Source of the DNA: Methylomonas subterranea
GTDB taxonomy: Bacteria > Pseudomonadota > Gammaproteobacteria > Methylococcales > Methylomonadaceae
Length of the DNA stretch: 33,461 nt
NCBI RefSeq assembly: GCF_024505185.1
Contig: NZ_JANIBJ010000043.1
Span: 1-33,461, forward strand
Direction: 5' to 3'
In this document: piece after piece, positions 7,075 to 17,070 of the stretch
How positions within the stretch are numbered: the stretch's first letter is position 1
Layout of the letters: the number at the start of each line of letters is the position of its first letter
Notes under the pieces: model-generated
The model's input: the letters and a program-made list of their open reading frames with translations, nothing else
What the model was told of the DNA's origin: nothing
Databases searched by the model: none
Program-made: the position numbers and the translations under genes

Positions 7075-9801
7075 TTAAACAAAAGCAATCGCAGCAATTG
7101 GCCAAACAGCATGTCTAATTCCACGGGAAATTTCTTCATCGCTTGGCATTCGAAGTTTCGGAATCATTTCATTTTCAACAGCTTTCATTTTCATTCTGAT
7201 TTCAGGCGAAGCAGGCTCTTTAGAGCGTTGGGCTTTAGTAATAGAGCGAACAACTTCGGCCTGTCTATCGGACGTCAATTCCGTTACGTCCCCTGAGCTT
7301 GATAGCGCAACGCCAACAAGCGACAAAGCAACCTCTCGGCTATTACCAAGTTCATAATGAATAGTCTGCCTTATAAAAAAAAGTAAGCCTATGATTGATT
7401 CAACATTTAGGGCAGATTGAATATCTGAATCGAGTCTAAGTAGCGCACAACCAACTAATTTATCAGGTATAAATCGGCTCCTTAATATTTCCGTAACTTC
7501 CGGCAAATTCAGCCCTAATGAATAAACTGACCGCCCATTAAGTGAATCGATAGGCAAACCGCCAGTATCTCCACAAGCATAGATTTTCGATCCAAATTCC
7601 AAAGCTGGTAACTTTTCTTCAACGGCGACAATCTCATCATCTCTGAATTCAAAAGTAGGCAAACCAACATCATCTGTGGAGGAAGCGTCCCCGTATCTTG
7701 TTAAGAATGTTGCTAAGTCACTCCAGGATGCAGCTCCAGGATCAATAGCACGTATCTTTTCTGCTTCGTGGCGGTAAGTATCGTCAAATGAGTTCCACGT
7801 TTTGAATCCTTCGGTTACCAATTTACCAATAGCATTGGACTCTTGAAGCCCTAACGGTCCTGGAGGAGCTCCACCTATTACTCCCTCCAATTCCTTAGGC
7901 GGCACTAGTGACATAACGCGGCTAAATAGAATCTCAAATTGTTCGGGGTCTAGCTGTGAAGAAATAAGGGCCAATTTCTCCCTGGCAATACGATACATAT
8001 CGACTTCACGGCTACCAGCCACAACCGTTGTATCAACGATAATCGTTTTACGAGAACCGAACCGATGAACCCGACCGACACGCTGCTCAAGATCCATCGG
8101 ATTCCAGGGCACATCTAAATGAACTAATCGTCTAGCACGCTGCATGTTAAGACCTTCACCACCAGCACGCGAAGATACTAAAAACCTCGGTCCTTCAGGA
8201 GATTGGAACTGTCTGACTTGGGATAAACGCTCATCGTCGCTCTGGTTACCTATGATGATTGCAGGATCAACACCAAATCGTTTTTTCAAAAATGTTGCTA
8301 CAACGCCAACGGTTTCGACTGGTTGAGCAAAAAATACAATTTTTTCGTCACCAGCCGCTTCGATAACTTTGCATAACGCCTCCCACTTTGCATCTGCGGC
8401 TTCGGTTTGCAGGAGAGCAATCCCTTCACGTAATAGCTCACTTAGTTGAACTGGATCGGGTGTCCAAACTTCATCATCAAGTTCTTCAAGATCACTAACG
8501 GTATCGTCGCTTTCTTTCTGAAGACCGATTTGTTTTAGTAATCGGGCATACAAGGATGGAATAGATTCATCTGCTGGACCACCACGATAAGGGCGCAGAG
8601 CACCAATTGCATCATGAAGGGTTTTGTGAGTTATGTCCCAACCAAGTCTACGTAGACTAAGCCGAACAAGAAAACCCAAACCAGCCTGCACACTTGATGC
8701 CGCCCATTGTAATGCTTGTCCCTTAGCCCAGCCAGTAGCTCGGTTACGACTGCTGCTACCATTTGTGGGTGCATCGTAAAGCTGACAGATGCCTTCGTAC
8801 CACTTTTCATACGCTCCACCTAAAGAAACAACGATCGGGGGATTGATTTGGCGACTTGGAAATAGCGGTTGTCCTCGCCAATCTCTGACTCGATCCTTTG
8901 TCCGGTAAATAACTTTTCCTGCAACGCTTTCGAGAGTTTGACCATCATCCGCCAATAAGCGAAGTAAATTTTTAAATCGTGCCTCACTTCCTTGATGGGG
9001 AGTTCCACTCATTAAAAACAGACGACCATCGGCGGGTTGACAATTAACGAGTTGTTGCACCAGACGAAATGACTGATTTGGCTTGCCCCCGGAAATACCC
9101 CAATCAGACAAGTGATGGCATTCGTCAACAAAGATCACATCCCATGGACCACTATTCACAACCATTTTGGGATTGTCACCAAAAACCGCCTTATTGATAC
9201 TGGCGACAACAAGACGGTCTGCCTCAAGCCTGGCATCACCAGAATTTCCTGCTGACCATTTTCGAGCGTCGAGGTCTAGTTTGTCGCGTAATTCATTCAC
9301 GACGTTACTTACCAATCTGGCCGGAGCAAGATATAACACTCGTATTGCAGCATTTTGATCCAGCAGCCTTCGGATTAATAAACCAGCCTCAATCGTCTTA
9401 CCCAGTCCGACTTCATCGCCTATCAATACCTTTTTTAGATTGGGGTCGGTCAATATGTGTTGCACCAAACTAACTTGATGCATCAGTGTTGCTGCCTTAT
9501 GAACATCTAGTCGGCGTTGAGGGTCTTCGGCAATTAAATACGCAGCATGTAGTCGAGCTAATGTTCGTGACGACATAGCCAGCCAATTGTCGCCTTCCGG
9601 CAGAGCATCCATTAACGTTGTCGTCGTTGGTTGGCTGGTTGTTCGTCGCTTGTCTACGTTGTGTTCAAGCAATGGAATTGGGCTCGTGCTACCGAGTAAC
9701 CTGCGTGGAGGCGATACCAAATCATAAGAATCGAATCCAAAATCATTGACAATCCGTAATATCGCCCTTGGTATACCGCTATATTCAATGAGTGATGACA
9801 T
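7075..9801 (-). CDS. SNF2/RapA-like superfamily 2 helicase
   Basis: A 908-aa DNA translocase of the HepA/RapA (COG0553-like) group. Residues 1-100 are an N-terminal extension. Motif I is GDEVGLGKT (128-136), motif II DECHH (226-230), motif III SGTPHQGS (265-272), and motif VI QRVGRVHRFG near 575. The Q-motif area reads HQVSLVQHILTD. The C-terminal 300 residues have no motif I recognise. SNF2 helicases occur in DISARM, Dpd and other defence systems, usually moving on DNA for a nuclease partner. It is the last gene of the minus-strand cluster, 11 bp after the dynamin gene, with no clear ribosome site, so it may depend on coupling. It is convergent with the CARF activator. Confidence 0.9.
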   Translation of the reverse strand: MSSLIEYSGIPRAILRIVNDFGFDSYDLVSPPRRLLGSTSPIPLLEHNVDKRRTTSQPTTTTLMDALPEGDNWLAMSSRTLARLHAAYLIAEDPQRRLDVHKAATLMHQVSLVQHILTDPNLKKVLIGDEVGLGKTIEAGLLIRRLLDQNAAIRVLYLAPARLVSNVVNELRDKLDLDARKWSAGNSGDARLEADRLVVASINKAVFGDNPKMVVNSGPWDVIFVDECHHLSDWGISGGKPNQSFRLVQQLVNCQPADGRLFLMSGTPHQGSEARFKNLLRLLADDGQTLESVAGKVIYRTKDRVRDWRGQPLFPSRQINPPIVVSLGGAYEKWYEGICQLYDAPTNGSSSRNRATGWAKGQALQWAASSVQAGLGFLVRLSLRRLGWDITHKTLHDAIGALRPYRGGPADESIPSLYARLLKQIGLQKESDDTVSDLEELDDEVWTPDPVQLSELLREGIALLQTEAADAKWEALCKVIEAAGDEKIVFFAQPVETVGVVATFLKKRFGVDPAIIIGNQSDDERLSQVRQFQSPEGPRFLVSSRAGGEGLNMQRARRLVHLDVPWNPMDLEQRVGRVHRFGSRKTIIVDTTVVAGSREVDMYRIAREKLALISSQLDPEQFEILFSRVMSLVPPKELEGVIGGAPPGPLGLQESNAIGKLVTEGFKTWNSFDDTYRHEAEKIRAIDPGAASWSDLATFLTRYGDASSTDDVGLPTFEFRDDEIVAVEEKLPALEFGSKIYACGDTGGLPIDSLNGRSVYSLGLNLPEVTEILRSRFIPDKLVGCALLRLDSDIQSALNVESIIGLLFFIRQTIHYELGNSREVALSLVGVALSSSGDVTELTSDRQAEVVRSITKAQRSKEPASPEIRMKMKAVENEMIPKLRMPSDEEISRGIRHAVWPIAAIAFV

Positions 9802-9812
9802 ATAGATTGTGG

Positions 9813-12269
9813 CTAGACAGCTTCAGCCGAAGGTTCGCAAATTGGACATTGAGCTAAAACCGCTTCAATGTCGGCCAACACTTTTGACCTTCTTTGCGCA
9901 TCTGAACGTTTCATTCTTTCCTCATGCCTTTCTACAATAAGGTTTGCAGTATCTAGTAAAGGCTCACCCCATTGGGAGAAGGTAGTTTGAATTTCCTCTC
10001 TGACAACTTTGTAGTTTGATTGCAATATTTCGATGGCAGGTTCTTTTGCTGCGTCAGTAGCCTGCCTAGCTAAGGCATTAAACAAATGAAGTATGCGTGT
10101 TTTTACGCCTGGACCTATATCGTTGCCATCAGCCACAAATTTTTGACAAGCATTTTCAATAGGCTTACGGATTGCTTCTCTTAGTTTTTGTTTTACTAGA
10201 GCCCGTAACTCATCAACAGCTTCCTTGCCGACTTGGTTCATCTGATCCGCTTGATTTGAAATCCGGGTTTGCTGGTTTTCTAAGAGTGTTTTGTTGATTT
10301 GGGCGCCACCATTTTCGATCGCCCACTCACAAATTTCTTGTACCATTTCGGCTATATCCGAAGACAAATCTTTCGTTCGTTTTCTAATTCCTTTGAGCAG
10401 TTTTTGCCCCCAAACCGCCGCCATAGGCTCTTGAAAGTAGTTTGCAATGTCATCTGGCAGACTGATTGTACGGCTTCCATAAAAGGTACCGCCGCGACGA
10501 ACGGCAGCCCTAAGTGTCGCCCAATGCGCCCACTGTAAGTCATACAAATAGCTGTTTACTTCCGTTTCCGCGACGCCCCGAGCTTCCAAAACCAATTCGC
10601 GGATTGAAGCTTGGACTGTTTCTTCGAGGAACTCCCGAAAGCCCCCGACCCGAAGGTCGTACTCCTTTTGCTTAGGACCCATAAATTGTTCTAATGCATC
10701 AGCTAATTTCTCAGCCTCTTCCGCTGCGCGTGTTCTCTCTTTCCACTGTGCTTCGATGATGGATAATTCATTGAGCAAATTGTCCGATAGTCGTTTCGAA
10801 ACTTCATCGATTCTACGACGCAGATTTTGGCGTTCCCCTTCGCTTAAGTCTTTTAGGCTTGCTTGCAGAGTAGGAATACCGGTTTGTTCTAAATCGGGTA
10901 AAAAAGCTTTATCTTCATCATCGTCGATCAATATCTTCCGGTATTCGGGTGCGGAAACAGGATGGATTTGCAAAGAATCCAAAATGTTCTCGCGTGCTTG
11001 CTCACGTGCTCTGCGTACAGTTTCGTTATCTGAAGTACCAATCTTACTAAGCTGTTCTTTGATCTGGCTGAGCATTCGAGGACGAAACTCCTCAACTAAG
11101 TTTGCAAAGACCTCACGTTTTTTCGGTCGTTTGCCATCAGAGTCTTCAACTGTGTTTCTCCATTCCTCTGCTGCGACATCGTCAACTTTGGTAACCGTAA
11201 TGAGCATTGAGCAAGGATCGCTTTCTGGGTCATCAGTCGCTCCCACCAACCGATCCCAATAACCACTGGTACGTAGCAACTCAATTGTTGATTCTGTCGG
11301 TCCAGCCCGATCAACTACAACAATGACAGCGCGTGCTTCTTCACCCACATATCTGCTAGTGACGGTGCGATAAGTGTCATTTGCAATCCCGACGCCTGGT
11401 AAATCTACTAATGTCACGCCAGCTTTGAGAACATCGGAAGGCCAGCCGACATGAATTTCCTCAATCAATGGAGACAAAAATCCAGCAGCATGGGCCTTGA
11501 GATCGTCCATGAACTCTTTTTTATCATCACCTTGGCATTTTTCGTGGCTGCGATTCGTGCGACTAGGCTTAATAACTTCCTTAACTCTATCGATTCGCTT
11601 TTGATCATCCGTATCCAGAGTGGAATGCCATCTTAATTTGCCATCACAGGCAACGCGGAGTGCATCGACAAGGTAAGCAAGGGGTTTGTCGCTGAACTGA
11701 TTGCCGGTAACGATTTGTTTAGCCTGTTTTATAAACCCTTCGATTGGATCATGAGTCGGCCCATCACTACTGGACGATTCGGCTGTAATGGTTGCACGCT
11801 CAAGCAAATCCTGTCTTTCATCATCATTTAATTCATGTTGAAAATCACTAGGTTCATCAACTGTGGGTTCTTTAGTTAAGGTAGTATTCTGCTTTGCTTT
11901 GGACTTTTGTTGATGAGTCAGGCGACTTTCCAATGCAAATGCAACGTTCCATAAATGCTTGCGAGGTTGGTATGTCACCTTAAAAGTAGGAATCTCACTA
12001 TAAAACACCTTAGTAGCCTGAGCTGTTAAAGGACCAATACCACCAGCAGGCAGAACCTGCTCCTTACCGGCTGCTAGTGCATTCAGCAGTGTGCTTTTTC
12101 CGATGCCAGAGTTTCCAAGAAAACACACCGTGATCGAATCAGGCATTGCCAAAAGCTTTTTTAGCCGCTCATAGTCGTTTTCGAAACCAGCAATCCGGTC
12201 TTTTGAATAAGTTTCAAAAAAAGGTTTTGCATGTGTTTCATACCATTGCAACAACTGCTGCTCTTTCAT
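9813..12269 (-). CDS. Dynamin-like large GTPase
   Basis: An 818-aa GTPase of the bacterial dynamin-like group. G1 is GNSGIGKST (52-60), G3 DLPGVG (289-294) and G4 TKVD (360-363). A long charged insertion (about 120-180, KSKAKQNTTL and acidic runs) lies within the G domain. From residue 480 to the end it is mostly helical and coiled (SEGERQNLRRRIDEVSKRL), as in dynamin stalks; no transmembrane segment is evident. The C-terminus carries a short CPIC. AGGAG sits 6 nt before the ATG. It is 36 bp after the PLD-like gene and 11 bp before the helicase. Dynamin-like proteins in defence loci (for example Eleos/Leo-type) are thought to act on membranes after infection; that role here is inference. Confidence 0.88.
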   Translation of the reverse strand: MKEQQLLQWYETHAKPFFETYSKDRIAGFENDYERLKKLLAMPDSITVCFLGNSGIGKSTLLNALAAGKEQVLPAGGIGPLTAQATKVFYSEIPTFKVTYQPRKHLWNVAFALESRLTHQQKSKAKQNTTLTKEPTVDEPSDFQHELNDDERQDLLERATITAESSSSDGPTHDPIEGFIKQAKQIVTGNQFSDKPLAYLVDALRVACDGKLRWHSTLDTDDQKRIDRVKEVIKPSRTNRSHEKCQGDDKKEFMDDLKAHAAGFLSPLIEEIHVGWPSDVLKAGVTLVDLPGVGIANDTYRTVTSRYVGEEARAVIVVVDRAGPTESTIELLRTSGYWDRLVGATDDPESDPCSMLITVTKVDDVAAEEWRNTVEDSDGKRPKKREVFANLVEEFRPRMLSQIKEQLSKIGTSDNETVRRAREQARENILDSLQIHPVSAPEYRKILIDDDEDKAFLPDLEQTGIPTLQASLKDLSEGERQNLRRRIDEVSKRLSDNLLNELSIIEAQWKERTRAAEEAEKLADALEQFMGPKQKEYDLRVGGFREFLEETVQASIRELVLEARGVAETEVNSYLYDLQWAHWATLRAAVRRGGTFYGSRTISLPDDIANYFQEPMAAVWGQKLLKGIRKRTKDLSSDIAEMVQEICEWAIENGGAQINKTLLENQQTRISNQADQMNQVGKEAVDELRALVKQKLREAIRKPIENACQKFVADGNDIGPGVKTRILHLFNALARQATDAAKEPAIEILQSNYKVVREEIQTTFSQWGEPLLDTANLIVERHEERMKRSDAQRRSKVLADIEAVLAQCPICEPSAEAV

Positions 12270-12305
12270 TCGATCTCCTTATTAAGTTTTTCTTCTTATT
12301 AACAA

Positions 12306-13193
12306 TTATTGGCCTGAACCTTCAATCACAAAATTATGGCAACTGTTTTGTTCCCATTTATTCCATTCATCCGTAAAGTTATCATTCGATAACCGAGTAA
12401 CTAAAACATCACCATCGCCTTCATCCAAACCGATACCGTATTGCAAGCAGCCTCGATCAGTTAACACAAACCTGTCATGCAATAACCGTTTCGCTTTAAT
12501 AAAAAATTTGACGCTAATTCCGGTCGGTAATAGCGTATGTAAGACAGACTTGCATTCACTTTCGAATTGTCCAATTGTTCTGTTATTGCTTTCGTAGGTT
12601 GTAACGTATTTGATTTGTAAGATTTTCGGTGCGTGGGCTTGTGCTTGCAGGCGCCTAGCAAATTCAATCAATACCTTTGAAAACCTAGCATCGGCAGGCT
12701 CAAAGTTCCGATCAATTAAAACCAAAACCCTTGAAAGATGTAGCAGTGGCGATGCCGCATCCACCATTTGCTTTGCGTTTCTGGAAACGGAAAAACTAGG
12801 TGGACTTTTCCATTGAGGAACCTTCCATGTATCAGCGATTGTGGTCACGTCGGCTTGCTCAGTAGGCTGGTGATTTAGTATTGCCCTAAACGGTCTTCGA
12901 CTGTGCTCGTCAACAGCATTTTCTATCCATTTTTTGTTGTCATCCCAAATAACCGATTGCCTCTCGTACAAGGCTCGTTTTTCAAGTGCGATTAGCAATT
13001 CTATTAGAGCATTTCGCTCTGAGTCGTCACGAGCATGCTTTTTAATTAGCTCTCTAGCATATTGAGTCCATTTACGCTTCCTTGGGTATTCACTAATCAA
13101 TCGGCCTTGGTCAATTCCAAAGGCTTCATAAAGAAAAGCAACGTCACTAATATTTTTAAATAAAGCGGGTGAAACAGCATATTCGTAGATCAT
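12306..13193 (-). CDS. PLD-like single-HKD protein (putative nuclease)
   Basis: A 295-aa protein. The N-terminal half (1-130) is helical and unrecognised. From about 150 an alpha/beta region (SRVLVLIDRNF; ILQIKYVTTY) leads to LLHDRFVLTDRG, matching HxKx4D of phospholipase D-type enzymes with Arg for Lys: His239, Arg241, Asp246. It is followed by GIGLDEG (253-259), resembling the GSxN step. One HKD motif means it would act as a dimer if active. PLD-fold nucleases are common defence effectors. The start overlaps the stop of the ATPase gene by one base (TAATG), so these two are a coupled pair. The nuclease call is tentative, because the Lys-to-Arg change is unusual for a catalytic HKD. Confidence 0.7.
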   Translation of the reverse strand: MIYEYAVSPALFKNISDVAFLYEAFGIDQGRLISEYPRKRKWTQYARELIKKHARDDSERNALIELLIALEKRALYERQSVIWDDNKKWIENAVDEHSRRPFRAILNHQPTEQADVTTIADTWKVPQWKSPPSFSVSRNAKQMVDAASPLLHLSRVLVLIDRNFEPADARFSKVLIEFARRLQAQAHAPKILQIKYVTTYESNNRTIGQFESECKSVLHTLLPTGISVKFFIKAKRLLHDRFVLTDRGCLQYGIGLDEGDGDVLVTRLSNDNFTDEWNKWEQNSCHNFVIEGSGQ

Positions 13194-14752
13194 TAGTCGA
13201 ACATCCTTCCGATCTCTTCGGATAAATCTTCCAGATCACCGAAGTATTCCTTCTCCCGTTCTTCAAAGAAACCTCGTGGCCAGCGGTCATCAAACCGACC
13301 TTCTTCATTGATGCGAAGATGCTTCAATACCGTGCCTTGGCTGGAGGACTCGACGTAATACACCGCGACTCTGTCGGGAGATAGTTTTAGCTCTTCAGCT
13401 ACTTGGCCTTCACTCGATTGGCGTATCCGTCTCAAGAGTCTTAACAGCAAATGTTCACTATGGGTTTCGATCAGAAATTGCCGACTGAATCCCGCTTCAT
13501 CATTGGTTTGCTGAATGAACAGATCGCCCAAAGCAACCTGTACCGCTGGATGGATATGCAGTTCCGGTTGTTCTATCGCCGCGATACCGCTTTTTTGCGC
13601 TAGTGCGGCAACGACAACCGGTATAACCTGAGAAATACCTATTCCCACGTCTTGTGGCGCAACATCCAAAAAGTCCTTCTCTTGCCGTAATAACAAACGC
13701 TTTTTTTCCGGTAAGGCTTCGATTTCTTGCCGAATCATTTCGTAGTTATCCAGAAAGTCTTCACCCTGAGATAAGGCGGACATTGCCATGCCGTCCACGT
13801 CCAGTTCTTTGTATCGCTTAACGTCCACTCGGTAACCGGTATTCAATCGCGTTTCCCAGGTCAGCCACTTATTCAGTTCATCGACCTGCGACAAAGAGGC
13901 ATCGTTAATCCAGTCCCAAGCTGCTAAGCCTGTAGACCATCGGGATTCGTCGGGCGATTTGGAAGGTTGATAGGTACGATCCGGTACTACGCGAATCGGG
14001 CCAAGGTATTTAAGTTTTCTAAGATTGCTGCGTAGATACTCACCCGGAGAAATCAGGCAAAAATTAATTAATTCGCTGAATTCGCCAAGATCACGGGCCG
14101 CAAATACGCTCCGGATTTCGTCAAAGAGCGTCTCGTGTTTTGAATTAGCCCGCTGGGATAACTCATAGTCCACCGTCGTTCGGTCATCCCACTTGATGTC
14201 AACATCTGATGGCTCAAGCTCTAAACCCTCGCAAAACCAAGGATGGCGTATGTTAAAGCTCACCACATGCTGCAATCCGGTGCTGTCATCGGCTGTTACT
14301 TTGGCTGCGACAACACCATTGATACCTACTTCATAATCAGCTTGTGTTGGCTGCTCAAGAAAGCTGCTCCATTTAATGTCTAACTGTACCCATGCCGACA
14401 TAGCTTGACCACTCCATTCTTGGAAGGCTGGAGAATCTGGATAGTCGGAATAATCGACCAGATCAATATCCGTTAAATCAAGATCGAATCGGAGTGAGAT
14501 GGGTAAATTGGCATCATGGTTATGAACCAAGTTTCGAAAACCACCCAGGTCTACAGCATCACCGCCTTGAATGGTTTTGTCCGGATCAGTATTGGCACGT
14601 TCAAGGATTTCCCTGGCAAACAATAAGGCCTGAAGAATGGTACTTTTACCGGCGCTGTTTGCGCCAAACAACAAAGTAATTGGTTTTAGTTCAACACAAA
14701 CAGATTCACCGATGCCTTTGAAATTTTGCAGTGTGATAGATTTAATACTCAT
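13193..14752 (-). CDS. AAA_15/DUF3696-family ABC-type ATPase
   Basis: A 519-aa ATPase of the COG4938/DUF3696 type, related to the OLD and RecF/SMC ATPase heads. Walker A is GANSAGKST (30-38). A long insert (about 90-350) takes the place of a coiled coil. The signature region (VGIGISQVIPVVVAAL) precedes Walker B AAIEQPELHIHP (E394-E397), then IETHSEHLLLRLLRR. The C-terminal DUF3696 motif GRFDDRWPRGFFEER is at about 487-501. No TOPRIM nuclease is fused, so cutting would fall to the coupled PLD-like protein. A 177-bp gap separates it from hsdS, enough for its own promoter. Similar ATPase plus nuclease pairs occur in anti-phage systems. Confidence 0.88.
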   Translation of the reverse strand: MSIKSITLQNFKGIGESVCVELKPITLLFGANSAGKSTILQALLFAREILERANTDPDKTIQGGDAVDLGGFRNLVHNHDANLPISLRFDLDLTDIDLVDYSDYPDSPAFQEWSGQAMSAWVQLDIKWSSFLEQPTQADYEVGINGVVAAKVTADDSTGLQHVVSFNIRHPWFCEGLELEPSDVDIKWDDRTTVDYELSQRANSKHETLFDEIRSVFAARDLGEFSELINFCLISPGEYLRSNLRKLKYLGPIRVVPDRTYQPSKSPDESRWSTGLAAWDWINDASLSQVDELNKWLTWETRLNTGYRVDVKRYKELDVDGMAMSALSQGEDFLDNYEMIRQEIEALPEKKRLLLRQEKDFLDVAPQDVGIGISQVIPVVVAALAQKSGIAAIEQPELHIHPAVQVALGDLFIQQTNDEAGFSRQFLIETHSEHLLLRLLRRIRQSSEGQVAEELKLSPDRVAVYYVESSSQGTVLKHLRINEEGRFDDRWPRGFFEEREKEYFGDLEDLSEEIGRMFD

Positions 14753-14929
14753 GTCTTTAATACATAATCGATTTATAAATATTCATTTTATGAGTCATTT
14801 AAAAATTTTCGACAAATTCAGATTGGGCAAGCATATATTCGTGGCATTGAATCGTGCCCTTAAGTATTATTTATTGGATTAAAAATAATATAGAGCAAGG
14901 AGGGCTAAAAACTGAAAGGCAAAAGACCA
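14753..14929. other. AT-rich gap between hsdS and the ATPase gene
   Basis: 177 bp without a gene. On the minus strand TTGCTC (about 14899-14894) is followed 17 bp later by AATAAA, a weak sigma-70 candidate for the ATPase-PLD-dynamin-helicase unit. A GGGCACG...TGCC motif near 14860-14843 resembles sigma-54 boxes but its spacing is one base too long. An alternative is that the whole cluster is one transcript from the hsdR promoter. Confidence 0.35.
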
Positions 14930-15523
14930 TCACTCAGAATAGTAATTATCAAGGAAAGTTGACTTAATTAATTCATTCGTTAACTTAATAGCCTCCTGAT
15001 GTTTTCGACGAATTTCATAAGCCATCTTCAAAACCCTAGAGACTTTTTTTTGATCATCTATATCTGGCATTTCAAATTCAATATTTCCCAAGTTACTTCT
15101 TGATATTCTCTGCCGAGTCGCTCCTTTTACCCACTCTCCTATTCTATTCTGAAAAACATTTGAATTTAAAAAATAGAGTAACCAGTCTTTTTCAACAAGC
15201 TCAGAATCAACCCTCAATATGCAAACATCAACAACTGTGACACAAGGCTTTTCATCTCCTGGGAATATGCACGCCCGACCAATTGGATCAGGCATTCTTG
15301 CGATTAAAATATCGCCAGGCTGAAGAAACGTACACTTCAATGCTATTGCAGTATCTGATGTCATAAACCTTGTAGACTTATTAATGTATTCACCTATCCC
15401 AATATCAGCTAATTGAATAAGCCTAACATCACCTTTTGGATCCTGATCTTTGCTTTCAACCCAATCCCCATCGATAAATATTCCAGAATCACCCGTTAGA
15501 TCTGGCAATGTTGTTAATTTCAT
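14930..15523 (-). CDS. hsdS: Half-size type I restriction specificity subunit (single TRD)
   Basis: A 197-aa HsdS containing one target-recognition domain and one helical conserved region; full-length HsdS has two of each in about 400 aa. The TRD carries the typical [43 protein letters not shown] and [22 protein letters not shown] pattern, followed by a coiled spacer ([24 protein letters not shown]). It sets the DNA target of HsdM/HsdR. It ends cleanly and no second half is seen downstream, so it is either a natural half-S that dimerises to read a palindromic site, as proposed for AhdI-like enzymes, or a shortened remnant. It overlaps hsdM by 4 bp (ATGA). Confidence 0.85.
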   Translation of the reverse strand: MKLTTLPDLTGDSGIFIDGDWVESKDQDPKGDVRLIQLADIGIGEYINKSTRFMTSDTAIALKCTFLQPGDILIARMPDPIGRACIFPGDEKPCVTVVDVCILRVDSELVEKDWLLYFLNSNVFQNRIGEWVKGATRQRISRSNLGNIEFEMPDIDDQKKVSRVLKMAYEIRRKHQEAIKLTNELIKSTFLDNYYSE

Positions 15524-17070
15524 TTTAATAAATCTTCCAGTTTAGCAGTGTCATCTATTATTTCTGACTCAATTTTTTTTAGTTCAAACAATACCTTTGC
15601 CGGTGCGCGATATTTGTCTACTTCATAGCTTTCTTTCTTATATCTATTAATTGAAAGTTCATAATTTTTTTCTCTGATTTCATCATTTGACACGAGAAAA
15701 TATTTTTCGCTACGGTCATGAACGTCAATTAACGCTCTCATTTTCCATCTTTCCAATAATTCGGGTAAATCACCCGCGAAGTCAGAGTCATATAAACGAA
15801 TGCGTTTGTCATCTAGGGAAAAACCATCATCCTCTAAGTCATAAAAAAATACTTCCTTCGTACGCCCACCCTTAGTAAATATTATGATGGCAGTTGATAC
15901 CCCAGCATATGGCCTGAATACGCCAGATGGCAATGAAATAACACCTTCTAGTTGATTTTCTTCAACTAGATGCTGTCTAAGGCCCTGATGTGCTTTGGTA
16001 GAACCAAACAATACACCGTCTGGTACAACCACGGCACAGCGACCACCGTTACGGAGCATGCGCAAAATCAGCGTAATAAATAGCAATTCGGTTTTTTTAG
16101 TTTTGACTTTACGTAATAAGGTTGGATGGACATCTTCTTCATCCAGACTGCCTTTGAAAGGTGGATTGGCGAGGATGACATCAAAGCCATTGGTAGCCTT
16201 ATCTGGAAATTTATCTGTGAAATTGCTGCTCAGTGTATCTTGATAATGAATGTCTGGTGAATCGACGCCGTGTAAGAGTAGGTTCATCGCAGCGATTCGC
16301 AGCATGGTGGCATCGAAATCAAAGCCATGAAACATGCCGGCGCGAATAAATTGCCAATGACTTTCCAGCAAGTCACCGGTATAGGTTTTTTCGACTTTAC
16401 CATTAACCGTATGCTCGATCACACCTTCGGGCGAGGTATGTTTTCGCAACAGATATTCCATTGCACCAACTAAGAAGCCACCTGTACCGCACGCGGGATC
16501 GGCAATCTTTTCAGTTGGCTTTGGATCAAGCAGTTCAACCATTAGCCGGATGATATGGCGTGGCGTGCGGAATTGGCCATTGATGCCAGCAGTGGTGAGT
16601 TTGGATAATAAATATTCGTACAAGTCACCCTTGGTATCACCTTCAGTCAACGGCAAATCATCGATCATGTTGACAGCTGACACTAACAAAGTTTCTTTCT
16701 GAATCATCAGCTGCGCGTCTTTGAAATACTCTCTAAAAGTCGTAGGTTGCGCACCGTCAGCGATATCTAGTTCGGAAATGGATTTGAAGTGCGGAAATAC
16801 TTTATCGCGCAACAATGGCAGCATTTGCTCTGCACCGAGTTGTTTGAAATGGGACCAGCGCAATTCCTGTTCCTCGTCATTAAAAATTCGATGGAAGGGT
16901 TTGCCGGTTCTGCTAGCTTTTTTTTCGTTACGCGTTTCAACGATGTCCAGCAAACGGGTGAACATCAAAAAAGTGATTTGTTCAATCACCGTCAGTGGAT
17001 TAGTGATCCCACCGGTGTGAAATTCCAACCAAAGTTTGTCTATGCGGCTTTTTAATTCGCCAGTAATCAT
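15520..17070 (-). CDS. hsdM: Type I restriction-modification DNA adenine methyltransferase
   Basis: A 516-aa N6-adenine methyltransferase. The HsdM_N helical domain (1-130) is followed by the SAM-binding motif [16 protein letters not shown] (about 190-204) and the catalytic motif [10 protein letters not shown] (about 299-306). [16 protein letters not shown] just before motif I is also typical. The C-terminal 100 residues contact HsdS. It methylates the host's sites and forms the M2S core with HsdS. It shares one base with the hsdR stop (TAATG) and overlaps hsdS by 4 bp. AGGAG lies about 10 nt before the ATG. All catalytic residues are present, so methylation should be active. Confidence 0.95.
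   Translation of the reverse strand: MITGELKSRIDKLWLEFHTGGITNPLTVIEQITFLMFTRLLDIVETRNEKKASRTGKPFHRIFNDEEQELRWSHFKQLGAEQMLPLLRDKVFPHFKSISELDIADGAQPTTFREYFKDAQLMIQKETLLVSAVNMIDDLPLTEGDTKGDLYEYLLSKLTTAGINGQFRTPRHIIRLMVELLDPKPTEKIADPACGTGGFLVGAMEYLLRKHTSPEGVIEHTVNGKVEKTYTGDLLESHWQFIRAGMFHGFDFDATMLRIAAMNLLLHGVDSPDIHYQDTLSSNFTDKFPDKATNGFDVILANPPFKGSLDEEDVHPTLLRKVKTKKTELLFITLILRMLRNGGRCAVVVPDGVLFGSTKAHQGLRQHLVEENQLEGVISLPSGVFRPYAGVSTAIIIFTKGGRTKEVFFYDLEDDGFSLDDKRIRLYDSDFAGDLPELLERWKMRALIDVHDRSEKYFLVSNDEIREKNYELSINRYKKESYEVDKYRAPAKVLFELKKIESEIIDDTAKLEDLLK

Noticed and set aside
14843-14862. Sigma-54-like GGGCACG...TGCC on the minus strand upstream of the DUF3696 ATPase
   Set aside because: The distance between GG and GC is one base too long, and sigma-54 does not tolerate that well.
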